Positions 1-8,293 are shown, counted from the stretch's first letter. The stretch is DNA of 52,394 nt from Bacillota bacterium (GCA_023394045.1 JAEXBN010000048.1:1-52394), one strand, 5' to 3'. The notes: a model not told the origin generated them from the letters alone. Made by a program: numbers and translations.

Positions 1-50
1 TATTCGCCGAGTCAATCATCACACCGTTTTAACACGATGCATAAAATAAA

Positions 51-76
51 CGGCTGAAAATCAACATTTTCAGCCG
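51..76 (-). terminator. intrinsic terminator after tRNA-Pro
   Basis: A 10-bp perfect stem (cggctgaaaa / ttttcagccg) with a 6-nt loop lies just downstream of the minus-strand tRNA. On that strand it is followed by a T-rich stretch (tttattttat), as expected for a factor-independent terminator. Confidence 0.75.
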
Positions 77-82
77 TCCTCA

Positions 83-156
83 TCGGAGTGACAGGATTTG
101 AACCTGCGACCCCTTGTCCCCCAGACAAGTGCGCTACCGAACTGCGCTACACCCCG
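83..156 (-). tRNA. tRNA-Pro (anticodon GGG)
   Basis: The minus strand folds into a complete cloverleaf. The 7-bp acceptor stem CGGGGTG/CACTCCG has one G-T pair. The D arm is GCGC...GCGC. The anticodon stem CTTGT/ACAAG encloses the loop CTGGGGG, giving anticodon GGG. The T arm is GCAGG-TTCAAAT-CCTGT and the discriminator base is A. The 3' CCA is not encoded; TGAGG follows. It is 74 nt long. It should read proline CCC/CCU codons. Confidence 0.95.
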
Positions 157-166
157 AAGCTTTGAT

Positions 167-172
167 ATTATA
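167..172 (-). promoter_or_regulatory. -10 element of the tRNA-Pro promoter
   Basis: The minus strand reads TATAAT ending 11 bp upstream of the mature tRNA 5' end, the right distance for a -10 box. No good -35 hexamer is visible at 16-18 bp, so only the -10 is supported. Confidence 0.5.
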
Positions 173-364
173 TCACATTTACGCCACAATAGAGCGCAAT
201 ATGCCTTTTGCGTTGATGGCTTCTTTCTTCGCCGTCATAATATATGTGATATGTTCCGCGCAAGGCGCTGCTGATCCATGCTTTGGCACATATTCACAGA
301 CTTTTTGACGGCATCGCATGTCTTCGGTTATCACCTCGCCCATGAGGGTGCCATTTACCGCTTC

Positions 365-643
365 TTCCGTGGGCAAATCGATTAAAAATATCCGTTGCCT
401 ACACCCCCGTAGGCACATCCTTTTTTCATCAATTTACATACGCTTTTTGTAGGCTTATGCTCAATTATAACGTACGCCTACGAAAATCCGTGGGCAACCT
501 CGTCTCACTGCTCTTGTGCCTACAAAATCGTAGGCAACGGAGAGTGATTCGCCTCTGCCTACGATTTTGCGTAGGCAGAGGCGCTATTTTATCGCTTGCC
601 AACGTCGTGTAGGCACTCTCCCATTTGACGCTCATTACCTACA
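365..643. repeat. GCCTAC multi-hairpin repeat, copy A
   Basis: About 279 bp made of successive inverted repeats of TGCCTAC / GTAGGCA. The first hairpin is at 395-414. A weaker one is at about 437-454, then ones at 476-495 and 516-536, and a strong 14-bp stem at 551-584 whose inner part is CTGCCTACG/CGTAGGCAG. A last wide pair is at about 608-643. The same element, in the same order and orientation, recurs at 50213-50493. Between the copies the big stem differs at two base pairs, and both sides change together (C-G to G-C and C-G to A-T). That indicates selection for a folded RNA or DNA structure. No protein-coding signal is convincing here. The 208 bp between the tRNA and this repeat hold nothing I recognise beyond the tRNA promoter. 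Confidence 0.85.
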
Positions 644-900
644 AATCTTGCCCTGATTTAGCTCTCCAAGCCATGCCCCCTCGCCACGCCATGCCCCCAT
701 TCCAAATCTTGACTTAACGCGTACGCACAGGCCTTTTAAGATGAGCTCGTTTCCGACGTTTTACTCCGTAATCGATCACCATGTGCATTTTGCGCTGATT
801 GTGTCTTTTATGAGCTCAGACCACTTCCTGCAGGAAAACAAGCAAATCGGGGTATACAGAGGGAGAACTTGTTAGAAAGAAACACGTAAAGGAGAATTTG
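644..900. other. intergenic leader upstream of cysK
   Basis: This is the stretch between repeat copy A and cysK. I see no open frame of note and no T-box (no T-box core sequence, no matching specifier stem). A TTGACT hexamer at 709-714 could be a -35, but no good -10 stands at 16-18 bp; TTTTAA at 734-739 is 19 bp away. An AAGGAG ribosome site at 889-894 serves cysK. Confidence 0.4.
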
Positions 901-1791
901 ATGAAAGTTTACGAAACGATTGGAAAAACCAATCTTGTTCAATTACAGCATATTGGCGATGGGCGAATTTATGCCAAAGTGGAAAAGTCTAATCCGGGCG
1001 GAAGCATTAAAGACCGGCCGGCCTACTACATGATCCGCGATGCCATTGCGCGCGGCGATTTGAAACCGGGAATGACCATTGTAGAACCAACTTCCGGAAA
1101 TACCGGAATTGCACTTGCTCTGATCGGCCGCCAGCTGGGATATGCGGTGGAGCTGTTTATGCCTGCATCAATGAGCCGGGAGCGCGTTGCCTTGATGCGT
1201 TCCTTCGGTGCCACCGTCCATCTGACGACGGAAGGGGCGCTCCAGGGCGCGGTGGATGCCGCAAAAGCACGCGTGGCGGAAGGCAATGCCTACATGCCTA
1301 ACCAATTTGAAAATCCCTCCAATCCTCAGGCGCACTATGAAACGACCGGTCCGGAAATCTATGAAGCGCTCCCGGATGTGGCCGCCTTTGTCTCCGGGTT
1401 TGGTACCGGCGGAACCATTTCGGGAGTTGGACGATATCTGAAAGAACAGAATCCCGCCATTCAAGTTTACGGTTTCGAGCCGGCTGAATCGCCGCTCCTT
1501 GCCGAGGGACATGCAGGTCCGCATAAAATTCAGGGGATTTCCGGAAACTTCCTCCCGAAAAACCTCAATCGCGACATCATTGATCATCTTCTGAGCGTTC
1601 CCAGCGAAGAAGCCATCGAAATGGCACGCCGTCTTTCCGCCGAAGAAGGTCTTTCCGTTGGCATCTCATCAGGCGCAAATATTGTCGCTGCTTTGAAAGT
1701 GGCCGAGGAAATAGATGGTAAAATAGTGACGGTGCTTCCGGATCTCGGGGAGCGCTATCTCTCCACGGATCTTTTCAAAACCGAAGCATAA
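901..1791 (+). CDS. cysK: cysteine synthase (O-acetylserine sulfhydrylase)
   Basis: A PLP enzyme of 296 aa that makes L-cysteine from O-acetylserine and sulfide in the cytosol. The PLP lysine lies in SIKDRP (about residue 40). The substrate loop is PTSGNTG (about 65-71). The phosphate-binding loop is GTGGTISG, and the C-terminal pyridine-binding Ser is in GISSGAN. Length and motif order fit the CysK/CysM family; the two subtypes cannot be separated by eye. ATG at 901 is preferred over an in-frame TTG at 898 because AAGGAG sits 6 nt upstream of it. The next gene is cysE, whose product supplies O-acetylserine, so the pair forms a cysteine module. Confidence 0.93.
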   Translation: MKVYETIGKTNLVQLQHIGDGRIYAKVEKSNPGGSIKDRPAYYMIRDAIARGDLKPGMTIVEPTSGNTGIALALIGRQLGYAVELFMPASMSRERVALMRSFGATVHLTTEGALQGAVDAAKARVAEGNAYMPNQFENPSNPQAHYETTGPEIYEALPDVAAFVSGFGTGGTISGVGRYLKEQNPAIQVYGFEPAESPLLAEGHAGPHKIQGISGNFLPKNLNRDIIDHLLSVPSEEAIEMARRLSAEEGLSVGISSGANIVAALKVAEEIDGKIVTVLPDLGERYLSTDLFKTEA

Positions 1792-1817
1792 CCACAAGGA
1801 GAAAATAAAAAGAATGC

Positions 1818-1843
1818 GGCCGCGCCGGATCAGGGACGCGGCC
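1818..1843 (+). other. GC-rich hairpin between cysK and cysE
   Basis: The 7-bp arms GGCCGCG / CGCGGCC are separated by 12 nt in the 83-bp cysK-cysE gap. No T-run follows, so it is not a standard terminator. It may stabilise the cysK message or adjust cysE expression; that is inference. Confidence 0.4.
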
Positions 1844-1874
1844 ATTGATCTGACAGAAATAGGCGGTAGCAAAA

Positions 1875-2444
1875 ATGAAAAACAGAAACTGGACTGAAGA
1901 AGCACATTTTATCATGGAGAACGATCCGGCTTGCAAATCGATTGAAGAAGCGATCAATTTGTACCCGATCACGGATGCGCTGCGAAGCTATGATATTGCA
2001 CATGAATTTTATCTCCGAGGGGAATTCTACGAAGCCCGCACCATCTCGCAACAGGCGCGCAACCGTACAGGAATTGAAATTCATCCGGGCGCAGAAATCG
2101 GAAAGTGCTTCTTTATCGATCATGGCATGGGTGCCGTCATCGGTGAAACGGCGAAAATCGGAAACTATGTGCACATGTACCACGGCGTGACTCTGGGCGG
2201 AGTCGAATCCATTGAAGGCCAGCGCCATCCCATTGTCGGAGACCATGTGCTCATCGGCGCGGGTGCCACCCTCCTCGGACCCATCCACATCGGAAACGGT
2301 GCCAAGATCGGAGCCGGTGCACTGGTCATGGAAGATGTCCCGGAAGGTTACACCGCTGTCGGTGTCCCGGCGCGCCTCATTCCGCCCAAACAGAAAAAAG
2401 AAGATCCGAAAAACAGCACGCATCCAACCTCTGAGGAAAAATAG
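1875..2444 (+). CDS. cysE: serine O-acetyltransferase, short form
   Basis: 189 aa, a left-handed parallel beta-helix acetyltransferase that makes O-acetylserine from serine and acetyl-CoA, the step before CysK. The hexapeptide repeats run through GIEIHPGAEIGKCFFIDHG, GAVIGETAKIGNYVHMYHG and VTLGG. The catalytic His-containing loop (IDHGMG) and the C-terminal VPEGYTAVGVPAR are typical. It has the short N-terminal helical region of Bacillota enzymes rather than the longer enterobacterial one. The last 15 residues are charged (KKEDPKN...). The ribosome site is weak (aggcgg) and the gene is probably co-transcribed with cysK. Confidence 0.92.
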   Translation: MKNRNWTEEAHFIMENDPACKSIEEAINLYPITDALRSYDIAHEFYLRGEFYEARTISQQARNRTGIEIHPGAEIGKCFFIDHGMGAVIGETAKIGNYVHMYHGVTLGGVESIEGQRHPIVGDHVLIGAGATLLGPIHIGNGAKIGAGALVMEDVPEGYTAVGVPARLIPPKQKKEDPKNSTHPTSEEK

Positions 2445-2447
2445 CCC

Positions 2448-3353
2448 ATGACATCACAACATCCCACGATCGAGTCCCAGCGCCCCAACGAAGCCCCAGG
2501 AATCGGCCCTTGGCTGATCCGCCTCCTGAAAGGCATGCTCGTGGGCATCGGCGCCATTCTTCCCGGTCTTTCCGGCGGTGTCCTCTCCGTCATCTTCGGT
2601 CTCTACCAACCGCTGATCGTCTTTTTATCCAACATAACCGCCGAATTCAAGCGCAATGTCCGATACTTTTTCCCTGTCGGCATCGGCGCAGGAATCGGCG
2701 TCCTGCTGTTTTCTCTCTTCGTAGAAAAAGCATTTGGCCGATATGCGGCGCAATTCGTCTGTCTCTTCATCGGTTTTGTCATCGGAACCTTTCCCAGCTT
2801 ATATCGTCAAGCCGGTCTACAGGGACGCCGCCAATCGGATCTCCTCATTTTGGCTTGCTCTGTGGTCTTCATCTTCGTCCTCATGCTCTTCGGATCGCGT
2901 TTCCCGCAGATTCACCCCAACCCCGCCGTTTGGTTTTTCTCTGGCGCTCTGGTGGCTCTCGGATTCATCGTCCCAGGAATGAGCCCTAGCAATTTTCTGA
3001 TTTATTTTGGACTCTACGATAAAATGGCCGCCTCCATCGCCTCCTTCGACTTCGCGATGCTCATCCCCTTTGGCATTGGCGCCATCCTCTGCATCCTCAC
3101 TCTCTCGCGCCTGATCAAACGTCTCTTCGATCATCACTATGCCCCCATGTTTCATCTCATTCTTGGCATGGTGATCGGATCCACCATCGGCATCCTTCCC
3201 GCCATCATCCTCCCCGCCTATACCGCAGAGGGACTCGCCGCTGCCGGACTGAGCCTGCCCGCCGCCATTTTATTCGGCCTCGTCATGCTGATCGCCGGCA
3301 TTGTTGTCAGTTATCAATTTGGAAAATTAGAAGAAAAGGTAGACTATGAGTGA
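2448..3353 (+). CDS. DUF368 family polytopic membrane protein
   Basis: 301 aa with about eight predicted membrane segments. The N-terminal motif GMLVGIGAILPGLSGGVLSVIFGLY and the repeat-like FIVPGMSPSNFLIYFGLYDKM are the two PG(L/M)S half-repeats characteristic of DUF368 (PF04018). Some members of this family have been linked to undecaprenyl-phosphate flipping. Whether that applies here is inference. It starts 3 nt after cysE and overlaps the next gene by 8 nt, so all are likely in one transcript. Confidence 0.85.
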   Translation: MTSQHPTIESQRPNEAPGIGPWLIRLLKGMLVGIGAILPGLSGGVLSVIFGLYQPLIVFLSNITAEFKRNVRYFFPVGIGAGIGVLLFSLFVEKAFGRYAAQFVCLFIGFVIGTFPSLYRQAGLQGRRQSDLLILACSVVFIFVLMLFGSRFPQIHPNPAVWFFSGALVALGFIVPGMSPSNFLIYFGLYDKMAASIASFDFAMLIPFGIGAILCILTLSRLIKRLFDHHYAPMFHLILGMVIGSTIGILPAIILPAYTAEGLAAAGLSLPAAILFGLVMLIAGIVVSYQFGKLEEKVDYE

Positions 3354-4518
3354 AGAAACACGCTTTGCCGTGTTAATCGACGCGGAAAACATCTCTCCAA
3401 AATACATTCAGATCATTTTTGATGAAGTGTCCAGCTATGGCGTGACCACCTATCGCCGCATTTACGGCGATTGGACCAGCACCCGCAACAACCGCTGGAA
3501 AGAAGTCCTTCTTGACAATTCGATCACGCCCATCCAGCAATACAGTTATACCGAAGGAAAAAACTCCTCGGATTCCGCCATGATTATCGATGCCATGGAT
3601 ATTCTTTACACCGGATCCGTGGATGGCTTTGTCCTCGTGTCCTCCGATAGCGACTTTACGCGCTTGGCTTCCCGTCTTCGTGAATCCGGCATGGCGGTCA
3701 TCGGCATGGGAGAAAGCAAAACGCCAAACGCCTTCATTACCGCTTGCAACACCTTCAAATATCTCGATATCCTCTATGCCGCCGTCAGCGAAGTGGAAGA
3801 AAATGATGCACTCCCTTCAACGGAACGCCCCTCTTGCAAGAAGGGGAATCAGCCGGAATCGCGCAATCCCCGCCGAAGGGGACGCCGACCACTGAATACG
3901 CATGGCCGGCGCGGCACATCCTCCGCCGAAGCGCAAGAAACCTCTTCCTCTACTCAAAAGCGCAAACCCCAGCCATCGGAAGAAACGCTGCAAACGACTC
4001 AAAAAATTTCGGAACAGGCGGATGCCCCAGAAACCGCTCCATCCATAGCCTCGACCTCCTCGGCTGGCGCTTTTTCCGAACAAAATCAAAACGCTTCACC
4101 GCAAAATCCATATCCATCCGCCAGTATTATCAGCCGAAAGGATTGGAAAAAGAATCAAAAGCAGCGCGAAGAATCCGCTTCCCACATCCCGCATCTTGTG
4201 GAGCCGGAAACGGCGGCTGAAAAAGCGGCCCGCGAGCCCTCTCCCGCGCGGGAACGTCCGAAGCCTCAAACGACGATCGGTGCCATTCGGCGTTCTCTGC
4301 GCAATATCGTTCGAGAGAACTCCGATGAGGAAAACTGGATTTCTCTTGCCAATCTCGGAAATCAGCTCAATAAGCGCTTCCCGGACTTCGACGTTCGCAA
4401 CTATGGCCATCAAAAGCTCGTTACCTTCATCGAATCGTTTCATGAATTTGAGGTCGCTTCACGTTCCACCTCTGCTCTGGGCAGCAAACAGCTTTTTGTC
4501 CGCCTTATTGAAAAGTAG
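3346..4518 (+). CDS. NYN-domain (PIN-like) protein with C-terminal LOTUS/OST-HTH
   Basis: 390 aa. Residues 5-145 form a NYN/LabA-type nuclease-like domain. It has the expected acidic positions: Asp in VLIDAENIS, Asp residues in SSDSAMIIDAMDIL, and SSDSDFTRLASRLRE. Residues about 150-300 are a low-complexity linker rich in Ser, Arg, Gln and Pro. Residues 305-388 (IGAIRRSLRNIV...GSKQLFVRLIE) look like an OST-HTH/LOTUS RNA-binding domain. Known family members are putative RNases or RNA-binding factors; the substrate here is unknown. It overlaps the DUF368 gene by 8 nt. Confidence 0.85.
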   Translation: MSEETRFAVLIDAENISPKYIQIIFDEVSSYGVTTYRRIYGDWTSTRNNRWKEVLLDNSITPIQQYSYTEGKNSSDSAMIIDAMDILYTGSVDGFVLVSSDSDFTRLASRLRESGMAVIGMGESKTPNAFITACNTFKYLDILYAAVSEVEENDALPSTERPSCKKGNQPESRNPRRRGRRPLNTHGRRGTSSAEAQETSSSTQKRKPQPSEETLQTTQKISEQADAPETAPSIASTSSAGAFSEQNQNASPQNPYPSASIISRKDWKKNQKQREESASHIPHLVEPETAAEKAAREPSPARERPKPQTTIGAIRRSLRNIVRENSDEENWISLANLGNQLNKRFPDFDVRNYGHQKLVTFIESFHEFEVASRSTSALGSKQLFVRLIEK

Positions 4519-4546
4519 ACCCTGCTGAAGCAAATCGGGCTTCCCC

Positions 4547-4598
4547 AAAAAAGGAATTGCCGCAGAACGATCCCCTTGTTCTGTGGCAATTCCTTTTT
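4547..4598. terminator. bidirectional terminator between convergent genes
   Basis: A long stem pairs 4547-4568 with 4578-4598 (aaaaaaggaattgcc.../...ggcaattccttttt) around the loop gatcccctt. A-rich and T-rich flanks give a terminator on both strands, serving the NYN gene (+) and the membrane protein gene (-). The loop and right flank resemble the hairpin at 24109-24153. Confidence 0.8.
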
Positions 4599-4663
4599 CT
4601 CCGAAACGGTTTGTTCCTCGTTCCTTGTTGCCCATGTGAATCAGTGAGCCATCCTTCGTTCCC

Positions 4664-5206
4664 CTAGGAGATCTGTCCAGGCTGTATGAAGCACACGAAT
4701 AGAACGAACGAAATCAGCGTCAATGCAACCAATACCGATAGGAAGCGATGTCCTTTTAAGTACCATTTTCTAAAAATGAGGTAGCTCAAAGAGGTCGACA
4801 ACACAGAGACTGCCACTTTTAGGATCCAAAGAACACGATACTCTTCCAATGTGTAAATGCCGAACCCTCTCACTGGAATCAGCAGATTAAGCGTCATGAG
4901 TCCAATAAACACAACCGAGCTGATCACCACGCTCCTCTGCCTTGCCTTTTCATCCACGATGGTTTTTCCGTCGGCCTTCGGCTTAATATAAAAATATAGA
5001 TCCACGCCCAACAACACTAACATTCCGCAGATTGCGTAAAGCCCTGCATCCGTCATAAAGCTAGGCGCGAACGAAAGCACCCATAAAAGTGAGACATAGT
5101 CTTCTCCGAAGTCCTTGTGGGCTTTCATTTTCCACAGCTCAGTTGCCGGAATAAAACATCCGATAAAAATAATGAGCAGGCTGTCTCGACGCATCAACAC
5201 TGCCAT
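4664..5206 (-). CDS. four-to-five-TM membrane protein, function unknown
   Basis: 180 aa and strongly hydrophobic, with membrane segments near residues 7-25, 35-70, 90-115 and 125-175. I do not recognise a named family. The start is ATG at 5206: an upstream in-frame ATG at 5224 lies inside the ribosome site itself (AAAGGAGGT, 6 nt before 5206). A diverged paralogue is the broken gene at 49245-49809. Both share an EEYxxxWI patch, the block WYLK(G/E)HR near the C terminus, and a final ALxLxSF(V/I)L segment. It is downstream of the flavin reductase with a 44-bp gap, so the two may be co-transcribed. Confidence 0.7.
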   Translation of the reverse strand: MAVLMRRDSLLIIFIGCFIPATELWKMKAHKDFGEDYVSLLWVLSFAPSFMTDAGLYAICGMLVLLGVDLYFYIKPKADGKTIVDEKARQRSVVISSVVFIGLMTLNLLIPVRGFGIYTLEEYRVLWILKVAVSVLSTSLSYLIFRKWYLKGHRFLSVLVALTLISFVLFVCFIQPGQIS

Positions 5207-5250
5207 TCCACTACCTCCTTTCATCTTTCCCTTCTGGCGTCCAGTTTGTT

Positions 5251-5802
5251 TTATTTCGTAAACTTTTTAGAGAACTCTACATAGGCATCCACGAACGACT
5301 GGATGAATTCCTGCGTCCCCTCATTCAACTTCCCATCATGAATCAGTTCCTGAATCTTTCCAAGATAAACCTCCGGCTGCTTCAAATCATAGAGATCGTT
5401 GTAGGTGAACGTCTCGCGCAACGCGTGGTTGGCCAGCATTCCGCCAGCAGCACCCCATGTAGCGCTGATCACTCCGGCAAATTTTCCGCGCCATACGTTG
5501 TTCTCGCCGCGCGAACCCACATCGATCGCATTCTTGATCGCAGCGGACATCGATCGGTTGTTTTCCGGCGTAAAGAACAGGAATCCATCCGCTTCCCCGG
5601 CTTCTTGACGGAAACGCTGCCATGAAGCCGGCGCAGGCTCCCCGCCATTGTCCAGATCATCGTTGTAAAGCGGGAGATCGCCAATTTCAATCCACTGAAT
5701 CTCGAATCCCTCCGGAAACATCTTTTCCACAATTTCTGCCACCTGACGATTATATGAAGCTTTGCGGAGCGAACCCACAATAAATCCAATTTTTGTTGCC
5801 AT
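5251..5802 (-). CDS. NAD(P)H-dependent FMN reductase
   Basis: 183 aa flavodoxin-fold reductase of the PF03358 family. The FMN phosphate loop is GSLRKASYNR (residues 11-20). The second flavin motif FTPENNRSMSAAIKNAIDVGS (about 78-98) corresponds to the family's TPEYNxSxPGxLKNAIDW, with Tyr replaced by Asn. It likely reduces FMN or a quinone, chromate or azo-type acceptor with NAD(P)H; the physiological substrate cannot be read from sequence. GAAGGA precedes the ATG at 5802. Divergent from the PfkB-like gene. Confidence 0.85.
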   Translation of the reverse strand: MATKIGFIVGSLRKASYNRQVAEIVEKMFPEGFEIQWIEIGDLPLYNDDLDNGGEPAPASWQRFRQEAGEADGFLFFTPENNRSMSAAIKNAIDVGSRGENNVWRGKFAGVISATWGAAGGMLANHALRETFTYNDLYDLKQPEVYLGKIQELIHDGKLNEGTQEFIQSFVDAYVEFSKKFTK

Positions 5803-5985
5803 GATTTCCTTCTTTCATTCTTTCGCCTCAGCGATTTTCGTTTTCCGGTTGTTCATTACCCAAAAATAGCGAAAAGGCTCTTTTCTTGAATACTCCCCCT
5901 TTTTCCAATTCTTGTGATACGATGATACCAATCGGCCGAAACAGAATGACTGACCGGCAGATCCATTTGGAAAGAGAGGTTCCCT

Positions 5986-6906
5986 TTGATTTATACTGTA
6001 ACCATGAATCCCTCTGTGGATTTCATCTCCAAGCTTGATGCCTTCCAGACCGGACGAAGCAACGATGCGGAGGAAGACCGGATGGCCGCCGGAGGGCGAG
6101 CGCTCAACGTTTCACGTCTTCTTAAAACCATCGATGTTCCCACCACAGCGACCGGTTTCGTTGGCGGGCGCACCGGCGAATTTATCGAAGATGAGCTGGA
6201 TCGTTTAGGCATTCTTCATGATTTTATCCGCACGCAAAGTGAAACAAGGCTTAACGTTTCTCTGTTTATCGACCAAGTGGAAACACGCATCATCAGCCCG
6301 GGAGGCCGCGTCTCCCTCGACGAAGTCAACGACCTGATGTACTACCTCTCCCGCGTCCGCGAGGGAGACTTTATGGTCATTGCCGGATCACTTCCCCGCA
6401 ATCTGAGTTCGGAAGTCTACGCCCGCATGGTCGATATCGCCGTTGTGAATGGCGCTTCCTTTTTGCCGATCATCGATCCGGAATATCTGAAGCCCCTCAT
6501 CGAACGCAAGCCCCTGCTGATCACGCCGACACGCGCAGAATTAGCCTCGCTTTGCAACCATGAGGTGCTGACCAAGGAAGATGCCGCGCCGCTTGCGATC
6601 GACCTCGTGCGTCAGGGAGCCCAAAATGTGATTGTCAATTTTGGACAAGAAGGATGTCTCTATGTCGATACGGAGCTGCACGTTTTTGAGTCCAGCGGTC
6701 CGGTTCACCCCATCGTTTCCTCCACCTATTCCAACATGGCTTTGATCGCCGGATTCATCGGCAACTACATGCGCACCGGCGACCCCAAAGAAGCCTTCCG
6801 CGCTGGACAAGGCACCCTCAACGCCGCTTGTTATGTCGAAGGACTCCCCGACGTTGAAAAAATCCATGAAGCCTATGAGGAAGTCTCTGTCATGCCCCTC
6901 GCATAA
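5986..6906 (+). CDS. PfkB-family (FruK/LacC-like) sugar kinase homologue, catalytic Asp missing
   Basis: 306 aa, closest in layout to 1-phosphofructokinase / tagatose-6-phosphate kinase (MIYTVTMNPSVDFISKLD at the N terminus). The substrate motif normally PGGKGINVSR reads AAGGRALNVSR. The C-terminal signature normally GAGDSMVAGF reads YSNMALIAGF (residues 248-257). The anion-hole Gly-Ala-Gly and the catalytic base Asp are therefore gone, with Met251 at the Asp position. Fold-defining positions, such as AGF and the hydrophobic strands, are kept and the frame is intact, so this looks like a pseudokinase or a changed activity rather than decay. The start is TTG at 5986, 5 nt after GAGAGGT. It is monocistronic with its own terminator. 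Confidence 0.8.
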   Translation: MIYTVTMNPSVDFISKLDAFQTGRSNDAEEDRMAAGGRALNVSRLLKTIDVPTTATGFVGGRTGEFIEDELDRLGILHDFIRTQSETRLNVSLFIDQVETRIISPGGRVSLDEVNDLMYYLSRVREGDFMVIAGSLPRNLSSEVYARMVDIAVVNGASFLPIIDPEYLKPLIERKPLLITPTRAELASLCNHEVLTKEDAAPLAIDLVRQGAQNVIVNFGQEGCLYVDTELHVFESSGPVHPIVSSTYSNMALIAGFIGNYMRTGDPKEAFRAGQGTLNAACYVEGLPDVEKIHEAYEEVSVMPLA

Positions 6907-6914
6907 ATCGATAA

Positions 6915-6955
6915 AAAACGGCTTGCCCTGTGTTGTCCCCCAGGCAAGCCGTTTT
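6915..6955 (+). terminator. terminator between the pfkB-like gene and hemL
   Basis: A stem of aaaacggcttgcc / ggcaagccgtttt with a 14-nt loop lies between convergent genes. A-rich left and T-rich right ends make it usable on both strands. Confidence 0.75.
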
Positions 6956-6991
6956 GTTATATGCGCAACATTCTTCTTGTGTCGCCGAGCG

Positions 6992-8293
6992 CTATATTCC
7001 TACCGCTTCCATCTCGGCAAACGTCGCATCAGCTGCCTCAACGGTTCGCCGAACATCCTCTTCGGAAAGCGCCGACGAAATGAACAGACACTCATACTGC
7101 GAGGGAGCCAGCATGATCCCCCGCTCCAGCATCCCCCGGAAGAAGAAAGCAAACGCATCGGCATCGGCTGCTTGAACATCCGCAAACGTGCGAACGTTGC
7201 GATCCGTGAAAAAAACGGTCATGATGCCCCGGCAGCGATTGACCGTGGCGGAAATATGGTGAACCGCAATCGCCTGCTCCAGCCCTCGTTGCAGCATTTC
7301 GGCACGCTCTGAAATCTGTGTATAGTAAGAAGGATGTTCTTTCAGCGCGCGAAGGTTGCGCAGTCCCATGTGCATGGCCAAGGGGTTCCCCGACAAGGTT
7401 CCCGCCTGATACACAGACCCCAGCGGCGACACCATGGACATGATCTTCCGACTTGCTCCATAGGCACCGACAGGAAATCCGCCGCCGATAATCTTTCCAA
7501 AACAAGCCATATCCGGCGTTATCCCATAAAGTTCTGCCGCGCCGCCAAAGGCCACACGGAAACCGGAAATCACTTCATCAAAAATCAATAATGCCCCAGC
7601 TTCGCGCGTGAGCTCCCGCAACACCTGGAGAAATTCAGGCTCTGCCGGAACCAGACCCATATTTCCGGCGACCGGTTCAAGAATCACGCAGGCAATCTCC
7701 TCACCCTGCTCGGCAAAAAGACGCTGTATGCCATCCACATCGTTATAGTCCAGAACCAGCGTATCACGAACCACCGGCTCCGGAACCCCCAGCGATGTCG
7801 GAACTCCAAAGGTCAGCGCACCGGAACCGGATTTCACAAGAAGCGCGTCCGAGTGGCCATGATAGCAGCCGGCAAATTTCACAATTTTATTCCGGCGCGT
7901 ATAGCCGCGCGCCACGCGGATCGCCGACATCGTCGCTTCCGTCCCAGAGTTCACAAAGCGCACCATCTCAAGCCCCGGATAGGACTCCACAAGGAAGCGC
8001 GCCATTTCACCCTCCACTTTGGTCGTGAGACCAAAGGTGAGCCCATGCCGCGCATAAGCCATGAGATCCGAAAGAATCTCTTCTTCATTGTGACCGAAGA
8101 TCAGCGGCCCCCACGAGCAAATGTAATCGATATAAGTATTGCCATCCTCATCGGTCAACGTCGCGCCCTCGCCGGATCGCACCACGATGGGATCCATCCC
8201 GACCGAACCGAAAGCGCGAACCGGCGAATTGACTCCGCCCGGAAGATAGCGGGCGGCCTCTTCAAAAATCGCCTTAGAATTTGAATGATCCAT
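6992..8293 (-). CDS. hemL: glutamate-1-semialdehyde 2,1-aminomutase
   Basis: 433 aa PLP/PMP enzyme converting glutamate-1-semialdehyde to 5-aminolevulinate in the C5 pathway. Visible are GGVNSPVRAF at the N terminus, the Asp of ILIFDEVISGFR, and the PLP lysine in CFGKIIGGGFPVGAYG (about residue 263). SGTEATMSAIRVARG is the phosphate-binding region. Length matches the family. It is the last gene of the minus-strand tetrapyrrole cluster and overlaps hemB by 20 nt. GAGGG lies upstream of ATG 8293. Confidence 0.96.
   Translation of the reverse strand: MDHSNSKAIFEEAARYLPGGVNSPVRAFGSVGMDPIVVRSGEGATLTDEDGNTYIDYICSWGPLIFGHNEEEILSDLMAYARHGLTFGLTTKVEGEMARFLVESYPGLEMVRFVNSGTEATMSAIRVARGYTRRNKIVKFAGCYHGHSDALLVKSGSGALTFGVPTSLGVPEPVVRDTLVLDYNDVDGIQRLFAEQGEEIACVILEPVAGNMGLVPAEPEFLQVLRELTREAGALLIFDEVISGFRVAFGGAAELYGITPDMACFGKIIGGGFPVGAYGASRKIMSMVSPLGSVYQAGTLSGNPLAMHMGLRNLRALKEHPSYYTQISERAEMLQRGLEQAIAVHHISATVNRCRGIMTVFFTDRNVRTFADVQAADADAFAFFFRGMLERGIMLAPSQYECLFISSALSEEDVRRTVEAADATFAEMEAVGI

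Noticed and set aside
365..643. CRISPR array
   Set aside because: The repeated unit is a short 6-8 bp inverted motif with uneven spacing, not 25-37 bp direct repeats with equal spacers, and no cas genes are present.
644..900. T-box riboswitch upstream of cysK
   Set aside because: No T-box core sequence and no terminator/antiterminator pair could be found in the leader.
1818..1843. terminator between cysK and cysE
   Set aside because: The hairpin has no T-run and lies between two genes of the same short pathway, so read-through is more likely.
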